A stretch of DNA of 64,000 bases from the NCBI GenBank assembly GCA_001828855.1, contig MHZT01000048.1, positions 186,001 to 250,000 on the forward strand. The letters run 5' to 3'. Shown piece after piece: positions 50,158 to 60,503 of the stretch. The DNA is from Rhodobacterales bacterium RIFCSPHIGHO2_02_FULL_62_130 (GTDB lineage: Bacteria; Pseudomonadota; Alphaproteobacteria; Rhodobacterales; Rhodobacteraceae). The translations under genes were made by a program, and so were the position numbers. Position 1 is the first letter of the stretch. Each line of letters begins with the position of its first letter. The notes beneath the pieces were generated by a model, which ran no database searches, had not been told where the DNA came from, and worked only from the letters and a program-made list of their open reading frames with translations.

Positions 50158-51269
50158 CGAAAGGTCTTTCGCGGATCGAAAGCGTCGCGGACGCCTTCAA
50201 AGATGAACACCATCAGCGAGAGCATGATCGCAAAGGTGAAAAAAGCGGTGAAGGCCAGCGAGGGCATTTGCAGGTTTTGCTTGGCCTGCTGCGTCAACTC
50301 TCCCAAAGACGGCAGATCGGCGGGCAGGCCAAAGCCCAGAAAATCCAGCGTCGCCAGCGATCCGATTGCCCCCGACACCACAAAGGGCAGCATGGTCAGC
50401 GTGGCAACCATCGCATTCGGCAGCACATGGCGGAACATGATGATGCGGTCCGGCACGCCCAAGGCGCGGGCCGCGCGGACATATTCGAAATTGCGCGCGC
50501 GCAGGAATTCAGCCCGCACCACGCCGACAAGCCCGGTCCAGCCGAACAGCACCATCAGTAAAACCAGCAGCCAGAAGTTCATCCGCCAGATCGCGGCCAC
50601 GATGATGATCACGTAAAGCGAAGGCGTTGATCCCCAGATTTCCAGCACGCGCTGAAACACAAGGTCGGTCAGCCCGCCGAAATAGCCCTGCACCGCCCCC
50701 GCCGCGATGCCAATCACCGAGGTGATCAGCGTGACGATCAGGGCAAATGTCACCGACAGGCGGAAGCCGTAGATCACCCGCGCCAGCACATCGCGCGAGG
50801 TGTCATCGGTGCCAAGCCAGTGGTCTGCATCGGGGGCCGACGGGGCCGCTTGCCCGCCCAAATCATTGATCGTGTTGAAGGAATAGGGAATCGGCGCCCA
50901 AATGATCCAGCCTTTGTGAAAGCCTTCGGTTTCGGGGGCGAATTTGTCCAGCGTGACCGCCTGAACCATGGTTTCGGGCTCGTCAAAGCAATCGACCAAG
51001 CCGCCGGTGACGATCAGGCATTGCACCTCGGGCGATTTGTAATTCGCCTCGGTGCGAAAATCGCCTCCGAAATCGGCCTCGGAATAGAAGGTCAGGAAGG
51101 GGGTGTGAACCTCGCCGCGATAGCTGACCAGAAGCGGGCGGTCATTGGCCAGCACCTCGGCAAACAGCGACAGGCCGAACAGCACGGCGAACAGCCACAG
51201 CGAGACATAGGCGCGGCGGTTGGTTTTGAAATTGCGCCAGCGGCGCTGGTTCAGGGGGGAAAGGGCCAC
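50154..51269 (-). CDS. yejE: YejE-type ABC transporter permease (GTG start at 51269 or ATG at 51314)
   Basis: LSPLNQRRWRNFKTNRRAYVSLWLF; HWLGTDDTSRDVLARVIYGFRLSV; YVRAARALGVPDRIIMFRHVLPNAM. Confidence 0.92.
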   Translation of the reverse strand: MALSPLNQRRWRNFKTNRRAYVSLWLFAVLFGLSLFAEVLANDRPLLVSYRGEVHTPFLTFYSEADFGGDFRTEANYKSPEVQCLIVTGGLVDCFDEPETMVQAVTLDKFAPETEGFHKGWIIWAPIPYSFNTINDLGGQAAPSAPDADHWLGTDDTSRDVLARVIYGFRLSVTFALIVTLITSVIGIAAGAVQGYFGGLTDLVFQRVLEIWGSTPSLYVIIIVAAIWRMNFWLLVLLMVLFGWTGLVGVVRAEFLRARNFEYVRAARALGVPDRIIMFRHVLPNAMVATLTMLPFVVSGAIGSLATLDFLGFGLPADLPSLGELTQQAKQNLQMPSLAFTAFFTFAIMLSLMVFIFEGVRDAFDPRKTFR

Positions 51270-51270
51270 T

Positions 51271-52422
51271 TTATCCCCTCCGGTCAAAGTCGATGCGCGG
51301 ATCGACCCAGACATACATCAGGTCCGACAGAATCCCCACCACCAGCCCCATCAGGCCAAAGGCGAACAGTGTGCCGAAGATCACCGGATAGTCGCGCTCA
51401 ACCGCCGAGCGGAAACCAAGCTGCCCCAAACCATCCAGCGAAAAGATCGTCTCGATGATCAGCGACCCGCCAAAGAACACCGAGACAAACAGCGCCGGAA
51501 AGCCCGCGATTACGATCAGCATGGCGTTGCGGAACACATGGCCATACAGCACGCGTCGTTCTGACAGGCCCTTGGCACGGGCCGTCATCACGTATTGCTT
51601 TTTGATTTCCTCAAGAAAGCTGTTTTTTGTCAGCAGCGTCAGGGTGGCGAAGGATGAAATGGTCGAGGCCACGACGGGCAGGGTGATGTGCCAGATGTAA
51701 TCGGCGGCCTTGCCGATCAGGGACAATTCGGCCCAGTTTTCCGAGGTCAGCCCGCGCAGGGGGAACCATTTGTAGTAAGAGCCACCCGCGAACAGCACCA
51801 GCAGCAGGATCGCAAACAGAAAGCCGGGGATGGAATAGGCGGCGACGATCACGCCAGAGGTCCAGCCATCAAAGCCCGACCCGTCGCGCACTGCCTTGCG
51901 GATGCCCAGAGGGATCGAGATCATATAGGCAATCAGGGTGGACCACAGGCCCAAGGTGATGGAAACAGGCAGTTTTTCAGCCACAAGGTCCAGCACGCCG
52001 ACGGATCGGAAATAGCTTTGCCCGAAATCAAAGCGCAGGTAATTGCCCATCATGATGAAGAACCGCTCAACCGCGGGGATCATTTCCTTGGTGCATTCGG
52101 GGGCTTTCAGGGACGGTTCTCCGGTGAAACCCGGCGCGCAGACAAAGCGGGCAAAGCCGAATTCAACCTCAAGCTTGGCGCGGAATTCGGGCGGTAATCC
52201 GCGCGCGCCGATATAGCCGTTCTCATCCTTGCCGCCCTCGGCCCCCGGATCGGTGCCGCCCCCGCCCACCACGTCAAGCGAGTCACCCCCGCCTTCCAGC
52301 CGCGCCTCGATCTGGTCGAAGGGGCCGCCGGGGACGAACTGGGTCAGGGTAAAATTCACCACCATGATCCCGAACAGTGTCGGGATCACCAGCAGCAGGC
52401 GGCGGAGGATATAGGCTCCCAT
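51271..52422 (-). CDS. yejB: YejB-type ABC transporter permease
   Basis: MGAYILRRLLLVIPTLFGIMVVNFTLTQFVPGGP; YVMTARAKGLSERRVLYGHVFRNAML. Confidence 0.93.
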   Translation of the reverse strand: MGAYILRRLLLVIPTLFGIMVVNFTLTQFVPGGPFDQIEARLEGGGDSLDVVGGGGTDPGAEGGKDENGYIGARGLPPEFRAKLEVEFGFARFVCAPGFTGEPSLKAPECTKEMIPAVERFFIMMGNYLRFDFGQSYFRSVGVLDLVAEKLPVSITLGLWSTLIAYMISIPLGIRKAVRDGSGFDGWTSGVIVAAYSIPGFLFAILLLVLFAGGSYYKWFPLRGLTSENWAELSLIGKAADYIWHITLPVVASTISSFATLTLLTKNSFLEEIKKQYVMTARAKGLSERRVLYGHVFRNAMLIVIAGFPALFVSVFFGGSLIIETIFSLDGLGQLGFRSAVERDYPVIFGTLFAFGLMGLVVGILSDLMYVWVDPRIDFDRRG

Positions 52423-52437
52423 CGGGGTGAGGCGGCT

Positions 52438-54363
52438 TTACTTCAGCACGCCAGCAGCCTTGAGGGCCGCAGCTTTGTCAGGGTCGGCCCACCAGATCGA
52501 CAACTCGCCCAAGTCATAGGGGGGCAGGGTTTCGGGGTGTTCATACTGGTCATAATAGGCGACGGTGTGAACGTTCTTGAACCATTGCGGCACCCAGAAG
52601 CGTTCCGCCCGCAGCACGCGGTCCATCGCTCTGGTGGCAACCGTCAACTCGTCGTTGGTCTTGGCGGCCATCACCACACCGATCATCTTGTCAACGGCAG
52701 GCGACTTCAGCCCCATCAGGTTGAAGGCCGACACATCCGCCGTTTCCGAGCCGTAATACTGTTTCAGCTCGGACCCCGAGATATAGCCGCCCCGCGCATT
52801 TCCGGTAATGATGTCAAAATCATAGCTTGGCGGGCGCGTGCGGCTTTCCATTTGGGCCTGATCGACATTGGTCAGAACCGCATCGACACCCAGCGATTTC
52901 AGATTGTCCACATAGGGGGTGATCACGCGGTCGAAAGAGGGGTTGTCGTTCAGAAACTCGACCCGCAACACCTCGCCCTTGGCATTGCGGCGGATGCCGT
53001 CATCGCCCACAATCCAGCCTGCTTCGTCCAGCAGGGCGGAGGCCTTGCGAAGATTGCCGCGATCAAGCTGGTTCGTGCCGGAACTGGGCGGCATCACGGC
53101 CTCATCCGTCAGGATCGAGGCGGGCAAAAGGCCTTCGTCCACAAGCGGTTGCAGAAGGGCTACCTCTTCGGGCGCAGGAACGCCCGTGGCCGCGAGCCAG
53201 CTGTTTTCCCAGATCGAATTGATCCGCGCGTAAAGCCCGTAGAACAGGGTCTGGTCGGACCATTCAAAGTTGAACATCATGCCCAAAGCCTCACGCACAC
53301 GCGGGTCTTGAAACTTTTCGCGGCGCAGGTTGAACAGGAAGGCCTGACCGTTGGCCTTGGTGCCATCCGGCAATTCCGCCTTCACCACCTGACCGGAGGC
53401 GATGGTGGGGAAATCATAGGCGGTGGCCCAGCTTTTGGACGAGTTTTCATTGCGGAAGGTATAGGCCCCCGCCTTGAACGCCTCAAACGCGGCGGTGCTG
53501 TCGGCAAAATACTCGATGCGGATGGTGTCGAAATTGGCAGTGCCGATGTTGATCGGCAGATCGCGGCCCCAATAGTCGGGATTGCGTTTGTAGATCAGCG
53601 TGGTGCCGTTCACCATCTTGTCCAGCGCATAGGGGCCAGTGCCAAGGAAGGGCGTCAGGCTGGATTCCTCAAGATCAAGCTTGTTCGCCTCATACTGGGC
53701 TTTGGACAGGATCGGCAGGCCGCCGACATCGGAGGGCAGGTCGCGGGTGGGGATGCCCGGTTTGAAGGTGAACTTGACGCGGTGGGCATCCAGCGCCTCG
53801 GCGCTTTGGACCTGTTCGCCGAACACAGTGCGGAAATCGGTCAGGCCCTTGGTCAGGAAGGTATTATAGCTGAAAACCACATCCTCTGCCGTCATCGGCG
53901 AGCCATCGGCAAAGCGCACTTCGGGGCGCAGGTTGAAGATCACCCAGGACCGGTCTTCGGGGTATTCCATCGTGCTGCACAGCAGGCAATAGGCGGCGCC
54001 GATTTCATCCGCCGTGCCAGCGAGGATGCTTTCATAGGGCAAGGACGCCAGCGCCCCCGCCCGCCCTTTCACCGAATAGGGGTTCATCGAATCAAACCCG
54101 CCCGGCGCCCACTCCGAGATTTCGCCGCCCTTGGGTGCATCGGGGTTCACATAGTCCAGATGTTTGAAATCCGCGGGATATTTCAGCTCGCCAAAGGTCG
54201 AAATCCCGTGCGAGGTGATGATCGTCGCATCTTGCGCGCGGGCCGCAAAGGCAAAGACCGCAGCCGACAGTGCCAGAATGCCCGCAGAGCAGCGGATCGC
54301 AAATCCGGTATTATCCACCGCCAACGCCCGCGTCCCGATCCGCCCACCCGTCCGCTTTGTCAT
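52438..54363 (-). CDS. yejA: YejA-type extracellular solute-binding protein (family 5)
   Basis: HGISTFGELKYPADFKHLDYVNPDAPKGGEISEWAPGGFDSMNPYS; operon with yejBEF. Confidence 0.92.
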   Translation of the reverse strand: MTKRTGGRIGTRALAVDNTGFAIRCSAGILALSAAVFAFAARAQDATIITSHGISTFGELKYPADFKHLDYVNPDAPKGGEISEWAPGGFDSMNPYSVKGRAGALASLPYESILAGTADEIGAAYCLLCSTMEYPEDRSWVIFNLRPEVRFADGSPMTAEDVVFSYNTFLTKGLTDFRTVFGEQVQSAEALDAHRVKFTFKPGIPTRDLPSDVGGLPILSKAQYEANKLDLEESSLTPFLGTGPYALDKMVNGTTLIYKRNPDYWGRDLPINIGTANFDTIRIEYFADSTAAFEAFKAGAYTFRNENSSKSWATAYDFPTIASGQVVKAELPDGTKANGQAFLFNLRREKFQDPRVREALGMMFNFEWSDQTLFYGLYARINSIWENSWLAATGVPAPEEVALLQPLVDEGLLPASILTDEAVMPPSSGTNQLDRGNLRKASALLDEAGWIVGDDGIRRNAKGEVLRVEFLNDNPSFDRVITPYVDNLKSLGVDAVLTNVDQAQMESRTRPPSYDFDIITGNARGGYISGSELKQYYGSETADVSAFNLMGLKSPAVDKMIGVVMAAKTNDELTVATRAMDRVLRAERFWVPQWFKNVHTVAYYDQYEHPETLPPYDLGELSIWWADPDKAAALKAAGVLK

Positions 54364-54471
54364 GCCCGACCTCCATCAATTCGCATGGCTTGTGCCACAG
54401 CTTGCTTAACTTATGCTAAATCGGAACTTGTCCACCCCACAAGGCGCGAATGTGTGAACAGCGCGCAATGA

Positions 54472-54501
54472 AAAAGGCCGCCCGGTTCGGGGCGGCCTTT
54501 T
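54472..54501 (-). terminator. Intrinsic terminator of the cytochrome c gene
   Basis: AAAAGGCCGCCC ggttcg GGGCGGCCTTTT. Confidence 0.85.
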
Positions 54502-54519
54502 CAACGGAATTTTGTCAGA

Positions 54520-55041
54520 TCACGGCAGGGTTGCCAGATAGGCGATCACATTGGCGCGGTCTTCCACCTTGGCCAGACCGGCGAAGGACATCTTGGTGCC
54601 GGGAACGGCGGCCTTGGGATTTTCAAGGAAGGCATTCAGGGCATCGGGTGTCCACGGATCGGTGACCGACTTCATGCCATCCGAATAGCCAAAGCCTGCA
54701 ACACCGGCACGGGCGCGGTTCACAACGCCGTTCAGATGCGGGCCAGTGCCGTCTGCACCATCAACCTTGTGGCAGGCCTTGCACTTGCCAAAGACCTTTT
54801 CGCCAGCGGCGGCATCGGCGGCGGCGTAAACCTCGCCGAACACGGGGCCAGCCTCGGCGGCTTCGGTCGGAGCGGCCTCACCGGTTTCGATGGTATAGGC
54901 CTGCGCCACCTCTTCACCGCCATGCCCTGCGGGCGCGCCGGTGTGATACAGGGTCTCGGCGGCCCAAGCCCCGAACAGATAGACCAGAAGCGATCCACAA
55001 ACGGCGCCGGTCACCTTGGTCAAAGTCATCGTGTCGAACAT
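54520..55041 (-). CDS. Membrane-anchored class I cytochrome c (c552/CycM-like)
   Basis: [23 protein letters not shown] heme site; N-terminal TM anchor; [10 protein letters not shown]. Confidence 0.92.
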   Translation of the reverse strand: MFDTMTLTKVTGAVCGSLLVYLFGAWAAETLYHTGAPAGHGGEEVAQAYTIETGEAAPTEAAEAGPVFGEVYAAADAAAGEKVFGKCKACHKVDGADGTGPHLNGVVNRARAGVAGFGYSDGMKSVTDPWTPDALNAFLENPKAAVPGTKMSFAGLAKVEDRANVIAYLATLP

Positions 55042-55177
55042 GTCGTGCCTTCCTTACGGCTGGTTTGGCCGGGACTTGGTTTGCGCCGTATCTACCCGCT
55101 TCCCCCGCCCTCTTTCAAGGTGTAGTAGCGCGACCAATCGCCCGAATGTCGGGCTTTTTGCGACGGAGTATGTCGAA

Positions 55178-56008
55178 ATGTCTGGCCGCATCGCTTTTCA
55201 GGGTGAACTTGGCGCTTATTCGCATCAGGCTTGCCGTCAGGCGCGCCCCGAAATGGAGGCGGTTCCCTGCGCGACCTTCGAAGAAGTGATCGACCGCACC
55301 CGGTCGGGCGATGTCGATCTGGGCATGTTGGCGGTGGAAAATTCCACCTATGGCCGGGTTGCGGATGTGCATCGGTTGTTGCCGCAAAGCGGGCTGCATA
55401 TCATCGACGAGGCCTTTGTGCGGGTGCATATCAACCTGCTGGCGGTGAAGGGGACCACGCTGGATCAGGTGCGACGGGTGCGCTGCATGTCGATCCTGCT
55501 GGGCCAGTGCGGCACATTCCTGAAGGACCACAACCTTGCCACGCTGAACTGGACCGACAACGCCGCCGCCGCCCGCGATGTGGCGGCGCTGGGTGATCCG
55601 GCCGAGGCTGCGCTGGCCAGCGAGTTGGCCGGTGAGATCTACGGGCTGGACGTGCTGGCGCGTGAGATCGAGGACCAGTCGAACAACACCACACGCTTTC
55701 TGGTGATGTCGCGCGATCCCGACCACCGCCGCCGCGCCGATCACATGATGACCACCTTCACCTTCCGCGTCCGCAACATTCCGGCGGCGCTGTATAAGGC
55801 GATGGGCGGCTTTGCCACCAATGGCGTGAACATGACCAAGCTGGAAAGCTATATGGTCGGCGGGTCTTTCACCGCGACCGAGTTTTATGCCGACATCGAA
55901 GGCCATCCCGACGATGCCAACGTGAAACTGGCGCTGGACGAGTTGGCCTATTTCACCAGTCAGGTAGAGATTCTGGGGGTCTACCCCGCCGACCGGCGGC
56001 GGGGGTAA
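55178..56008 (+). CDS. pheA: Prephenate dehydratase
   Basis: MSGRIAFQGELGAYSHQA; LAVENSTYGRVADVHRLL; ACT domain KLESYMVGGSFTATEFYADIEGH. Confidence 0.94.
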   Translation: MSGRIAFQGELGAYSHQACRQARPEMEAVPCATFEEVIDRTRSGDVDLGMLAVENSTYGRVADVHRLLPQSGLHIIDEAFVRVHINLLAVKGTTLDQVRRVRCMSILLGQCGTFLKDHNLATLNWTDNAAAARDVAALGDPAEAALASELAGEIYGLDVLAREIEDQSNNTTRFLVMSRDPDHRRRADHMMTTFTFRVRNIPAALYKAMGGFATNGVNMTKLESYMVGGSFTATEFYADIEGHPDDANVKLALDELAYFTSQVEILGVYPADRRRG

Positions 56009-56014
56009 CCGGCG

Positions 56015-56488
56015 CTAGGCGCGGCGCACACCGCGAAAGCGTTGTTCGATATCATGCGCCATATGCGCGACGCGCTGGTCAAAGCTGCGGTCCACCCGCG
56101 CCCGCGCCAGCCGCAGCGATTGCAGGAACAGCCGCGCGCCCAAGGTTTTGGGCGTCACCTCCATTGTGATCAGCAGTCGCGTGCGCTTGGCCGACATTTC
56201 CAGCAACTCGATACGGGCCAGTGCCTCGATCGTGGTGGCATGTCCGGCAAAGGCCAGATGCAGCGGGGCGTCCCATTCTGTCAGGGTGACGGCGATGTTC
56301 CGCTCTTTGCCGCGATAGTTGAATTTCGAAGCCCAAGCCATGCCCGCTGCGGGTTGGCGCAGGGTATCGGTGCGGTTGACCTCGGCCCCGCGCCGCATCG
56401 CCGCGCGCTCCCACATGCCGAAATCGGTCAGGGTCTGGTGGACAAAGACAAGCGGTGCCTCGATGTCCTGTTTCGTGCTGAACTTCAT
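56015..56488 (-). CDS. SRPBCC family protein
   Basis: FSTKQDIEAPLVFVHQTLTDFGMWERAAMRRG; START-like fold length and pattern. Confidence 0.75.
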   Translation of the reverse strand: MKFSTKQDIEAPLVFVHQTLTDFGMWERAAMRRGAEVNRTDTLRQPAAGMAWASKFNYRGKERNIAVTLTEWDAPLHLAFAGHATTIEALARIELLEMSAKRTRLLITMEVTPKTLGARLFLQSLRLARARVDRSFDQRVAHMAHDIEQRFRGVRRA

Positions 56489-56567
56489 GCCGCGTCTATC
56501 CTATGACGTCTAAAGCTGTCCCAAGCCGACAACTGCGGCCCCCACGACCAGCGCGGGGAATCTGGCC

Positions 56568-57515
56568 TTAATCCAGCCGGTCCGCAAGCCAGTTGGAGAT
56601 CAGGAAATGCGCGATGGCACCTTTTCTTCCGGCTTTGATCTGCGGGTGCTGGCCGGCAAGAACCGTCACCATGTCTTCCCGGTTGATCCAGAGCGCATCC
56701 TGCAATTCGGCGGGGTCGATGGTGATCTGGTCGCTGGTGGCCTCGGCGATGCAGCCGAACATCAGCGAGGCCGGAAAGGCCCAAGGCTGGCTGGCCAGAT
56801 AGCGCACGGCCCCGATCCTGACACCGGTTTCCTCGACCACCTCGCGGCGCACGGCGGCCTCAAGTGTTTCGCCGGGTTCGACAAATCCGGCCAGCAGGGA
56901 ATACATGCCTTCGGGCCAGACCGCATTGCGCCCGATCAGCAGCCGGTTGCCGCGTGTGACCAGCATGATGACAACCGGATCGGTGCGCGGGAAATGCTGC
57001 GCCCCGCAGGCGGGGCAAGACCGCTGCCAGCCCGCCTGCACCATATCGGATTTCTGCCCGCAGGCCGCGCAAAAGCCGTGGCAGTGGTGCCAATGCAGCA
57101 CGGCCTTGGCGGTCGCGGCCAGTTCGGCATCCCGCGGCGAAAGCAGGGCCATGACATTGCGAAGGTCTTGGAACGCATGGTGCGCGGGCAGGGCAGGGTG
57201 GGTTTGCAGATTGGGGTCAAGAAAACCCGAAGCCTCGGCAATCGGCTCATCCGGCGACCAGTGCGAGATGTCTTGGGTGAAGCGGGGTTGCCCGTCGTCC
57301 AATCCCAGAAACACGGCAGGACCGGCACCTTGCAGAACCGGACTGTCGGCCGCCAGCCAGACCAGCGCCGCGCTGTCCACCAGCGGCTTGCCCCGCCACA
57401 GTGGCAGCACGGTCCCTTCTGCCAAGAGGGTTGCGATGCGCGCGCCATCGCCACGCAAGGCTGCCACACGGTCCAGCCCTGATCCGCCAAAGGTCACGTC
57501 TTCCGCCTGCCGCAC
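56568..57515 (-). CDS. nudC: NAD(+) diphosphatase (NUDIX)
   Basis: Zinc ribbon CAACGQKSDMVQAGWQRSCPACG; NUDIX box GFVEPGETLEAAVRREVVEETGVRIG; SQPWAFPASLMFG. Confidence 0.95.
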   Translation of the reverse strand: MRQAEDVTFGGSGLDRVAALRGDGARIATLLAEGTVLPLWRGKPLVDSAALVWLAADSPVLQGAGPAVFLGLDDGQPRFTQDISHWSPDEPIAEASGFLDPNLQTHPALPAHHAFQDLRNVMALLSPRDAELAATAKAVLHWHHCHGFCAACGQKSDMVQAGWQRSCPACGAQHFPRTDPVVIMLVTRGNRLLIGRNAVWPEGMYSLLAGFVEPGETLEAAVRREVVEETGVRIGAVRYLASQPWAFPASLMFGCIAEATSDQITIDPAELQDALWINREDMVTVLAGQHPQIKAGRKGAIAHFLISNWLADRLD

Positions 57516-57778
57516 GCTGCCCTCGCTTGGTTCTTTTGACCCGACCTACATGCCACGTCGTATCCTTGGGGGCAAACCCTTGCACAGCGAAGGATTTTTG
57601 CAACTTAAACGGGAAATTGTGCGGGCCTGCCGTGCGGGTTGCTTTATTTATGCGCGATGAGCTGAGACACAGAACAGGCAAGACCGGGGCCGGATTGGCG
57701 GGCAAGGGCCGGCGGGCAATGGGAGGTCCGAAAATTCGAGATGAAGCCGCCATTGTGGCCCTTGGCCTTCCGTCAGAG

Positions 57779-59647
57779 ATGGCCGTGTCCACCATGCCTT
57801 TAACGGGGCCGCCGGTAACCCTGTGTCTGCGGGTGCTGGCAACATCGGATTTGCACGCACATATCCTGCCTTGGGATTATCACGCAGACCGCCCTTCGGA
57901 CACGCGCGGCCTGTCGCGGGTGGCGGGGCTGATCGAGATTGCACGGGCCAAGGCGGGCAATGTGCTTTTGCTGGACAATGGCGATTTCCTGCATGGCAGC
58001 CCGCTGGGGGATTTCGTGGTTCAGGCCGTGCCAAGGCCCGATCATCCGATGATTACGGCGATGAACCGGCTGGGCTATGACGCGGCAACCTTGGGCAACC
58101 ATGAATTCAGCCACGGCATTGACCTGCTGTGCCAAAGCCTTGGGGCTGCGCAATTTCCGGTCGTCTCCGCCAATTTGCGCCATCACGGCGAAGAGCGGTT
58201 CTTCCTGCCGCCCTATGCCATTCTGGACCGGAAAATGGCCGACACCTCTGGCACGCCGCACCCGTTGCGGATCGGTGTCATCGGGTTCCTGCCACCGCAA
58301 ACGGTGATCTGGGAGCGGGCGCATCTGCAAGGGCGACTCGAAGCGCAGGATATCGTCAACACGGCCAAGGCCCTTGTGCCGGAACTGCGGGCGCAGGGGG
58401 TTGATCTGGTCATCGCCCTTTCACATTCGGGGATCGGCACGGGCGACGATTCGGGGGGGGATGAAAACGCCTCATTGGCCTTGGCTGCGGTCGAGGGCAT
58501 CGATGCAGTGATCGCCGGGCATACGCATGAGGTATTTCCGATCAACTCCGGTGCTGCGGCGCTGCATGGCCGACCGGCGGTGATGCCGGGTTTCTTCGGC
58601 TCGCATCTTGGGGTGATTGATCTGACGCTTGAAAAGAGCGGCGCTGCCGGTTGGCAAGTCGTGGCACATCGTGCCGAGGCGCGGCCCATCGCGGGGCGGG
58701 ATGCGGTTTCGGGGCAAGCTGTGGCTTTGGTGGGTGGCCAGCCCGAGATCGAGGATCTCGCAGCCCCGTTGCATGCGGCCCTGAAGGCGCAGGGGGATCG
58801 TGTGGTCGGGCAGACCCTGTTCCCTTTGCACAGCTATCTTGCCCTTGTTACCGAAAGCAGCGCCCTGCGACTGGTGGCCGAAGCGCAGGCCGATCATCTG
58901 CGCCTGTCGCTGCAAGGCACCACGCTTGGCGATCTGCCGCTGGTATCGGCCGTGGCCCCCTTCAAGGCGGGCGGTCGCGGCGGGCCAGAGAATTACACCG
59001 ATATTCCGGCGGGTTCTGTGACAGAACGCCATGTCGCGGATCTGTACCTGCACCCCAACCGGCTGGTCGCCTTGCGTGTGACGGGGCAGGATCTGGCCGA
59101 TTGGCTGGAGCGTTCGGTCAGCCTCTTTCACCAGATTGCACCGGGGGCGCGGGATGCCGATCTGGTTGATCCCGATTTCCCCAGTTTCAATTTCGATATG
59201 ATCTATGGCCTTGGCTATCAGATCGACCTGTCACAACCGGCGCGGTTCGAGGCCAAGGGAAGGCTGGTCAATCCGGCGGCGCGACGGATCGTCGGTCTGT
59301 GCCACCAGGGCAAGCCCGTCGATCCGAAAGCCAGCTTTCTGCTTGCGACCAACAGCTATCGTGTCAGTGGCGGTGCAGGTTTTCCCGCCTGCACCTCTGG
59401 CCCGCCCGCCTATAGCAGCGCCCAGTCCATCAGTGATATCTTGCGGGGTTATGTGGCGCGCAAGGGCAGCATCCGCATAAATCCCATGGCTCCGCCACAA
59501 TGGAAACTTGCCGCGCTGCATGGCACATCGGCGATCTTGCGTGCCGCACCGGCCGCCGCGCGCCATCTGGCCGAAGTGGCGGCCCTGCACCCCGAACCGC
59601 TGGACCTGCAAGCCGACGGGTATCAGCGCTTTCGCCTGCACCTGTGA
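57779..59647 (+). CDS. 2',3'-cyclic-nucleotide 2'-phosphodiesterase/3'-nucleotidase family protein (start uncertain: 57650, 57779 or 57794)
   Basis: LRVLATSDLHAHI, LLLDNGDFLHGSPLGDF, TLGNHEFSHG, VIAGHTHEVFP. Confidence 0.88.
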   Translation: MAVSTMPLTGPPVTLCLRVLATSDLHAHILPWDYHADRPSDTRGLSRVAGLIEIARAKAGNVLLLDNGDFLHGSPLGDFVVQAVPRPDHPMITAMNRLGYDAATLGNHEFSHGIDLLCQSLGAAQFPVVSANLRHHGEERFFLPPYAILDRKMADTSGTPHPLRIGVIGFLPPQTVIWERAHLQGRLEAQDIVNTAKALVPELRAQGVDLVIALSHSGIGTGDDSGGDENASLALAAVEGIDAVIAGHTHEVFPINSGAAALHGRPAVMPGFFGSHLGVIDLTLEKSGAAGWQVVAHRAEARPIAGRDAVSGQAVALVGGQPEIEDLAAPLHAALKAQGDRVVGQTLFPLHSYLALVTESSALRLVAEAQADHLRLSLQGTTLGDLPLVSAVAPFKAGGRGGPENYTDIPAGSVTERHVADLYLHPNRLVALRVTGQDLADWLERSVSLFHQIAPGARDADLVDPDFPSFNFDMIYGLGYQIDLSQPARFEAKGRLVNPAARRIVGLCHQGKPVDPKASFLLATNSYRVSGGAGFPACTSGPPAYSSAQSISDILRGYVARKGSIRINPMAPPQWKLAALHGTSAILRAAPAAARHLAEVAALHPEPLDLQADGYQRFRLHL

Positions 59648-59701
59648 TCGGCTATCAGCACCCGACCGGTGGCCGTCCGGTCGATCTGCGCGGGAAACAC
59701 G

Positions 59702-60334
59702 ATGTTTGATGCCATTCTCTTTGATCTGGACGGCACGCTTGTCGATACGGAAAGCCTTGCGCTGGCGGCGGGCCTTGTGGCCTTCGAGGCTCTTGGCCAT
59801 CCTGTCACCGCAGACTTTCTGCACCAACTGGTCGGGATCGATCTGCCCACCGCAGGGGGGATCATCGGCGCGGCGCTGCCCAAGCTGAACCAGCAAGACC
59901 TGCATCCGATGTGGCAGGCGGGCTTTCTGGCGGCAATGGACGCACAGGGCCTGCCGCTGAAAGCAGGGGTGGCCGAGTTGATCGGTGCCAGATTGCACCC
60001 CATGGCGATCGTCACCTCGTCCAGCCGCACAGAAGCCCGGCGCAAACTTTCCAAAGCGGGCATTGCCGACGCCTTCGAACTTGTGATCACTCTGGATGAC
60101 GTCATCGCCCCCAAACCGGCCCCCGATCCCTACCTGCTGGCGGCCAGACGACTGGGCGTTGCGCCTGCGCGCTGTCTGGTGTTCGAGGACAGTGAAACCG
60201 GAGCCGAGGCCGCATTCCGCGCCGGCTGTCGCGTGGTGCAGGTGCCGGATGTCGTCCCAAGCACAGGCCGGTGGGCGCACCACCTTGCCCCTGACATGCT
60301 GAGCGGCGCCCGTGCCGCAGGCCTGCTGCGCTAA
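59702..60334 (+). CDS. HAD-IA family hydrolase (beta-phosphoglucomutase/phosphatase-like)
   Basis: FDAILFDLDGTLVDTESLAL; IVTSSSRTEARRKL; CLVFEDSETGAEAAFRAG. Confidence 0.92.
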   Translation: MFDAILFDLDGTLVDTESLALAAGLVAFEALGHPVTADFLHQLVGIDLPTAGGIIGAALPKLNQQDLHPMWQAGFLAAMDAQGLPLKAGVAELIGARLHPMAIVTSSSRTEARRKLSKAGIADAFELVITLDDVIAPKPAPDPYLLAARRLGVAPARCLVFEDSETGAEAAFRAGCRVVQVPDVVPSTGRWAHHLAPDMLSGARAAGLLR

Positions 60335-60340
60335 CCCCAA

Positions 60341-60360
60341 GGTGCGTGAAATCACGCACC
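60341..60360. repeat. Palindrome family P, copy P3
   Basis: GGTGCGTGAAATCACGCACC. Confidence 0.85.
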
Positions 60361-60386
60361 CTACCCCTTGTGTTGTGGGTTCCGCC

Positions 60387-60423
60387 CATCCTCTTTGCAC
60401 AAATATCCCCGCCGGAGGCACCC
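60387..60423 (-). repeat. Box repeat E12 (subtype b)
   Basis: Minus strand: GGGTGCCTCCGGCGGGGATATTTGTGCAAAGAGGATG. Confidence 0.87.
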
Positions 60424-60436
60424 TGCATTTCGGTCA

Positions 60437-60472
60437 GGTGCCTCCGGCGGGAGTATTTGAACCAAGGTGAAT
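60437..60472 (+). repeat. Box repeat E13 (subtype a)
   Basis: GGTGCCTCCGGCGGGAGTATTTGAACCAAGGTGAAT. Confidence 0.86.
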
Positions 60473-60483
60473 GCAGGGGGTAG

Positions 60484-60503
60484 GGTGCGTGATTTCACGC
60501 ACC
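60484..60503. repeat. Palindrome family P, copy P4
   Basis: GGTGCGTGATTTCACGCACC. Confidence 0.85.

Noticed and set aside
52537-54471. 644 aa plus-strand ORF
   Set aside because: Antisense shadow of yejA; no recognisable motifs.
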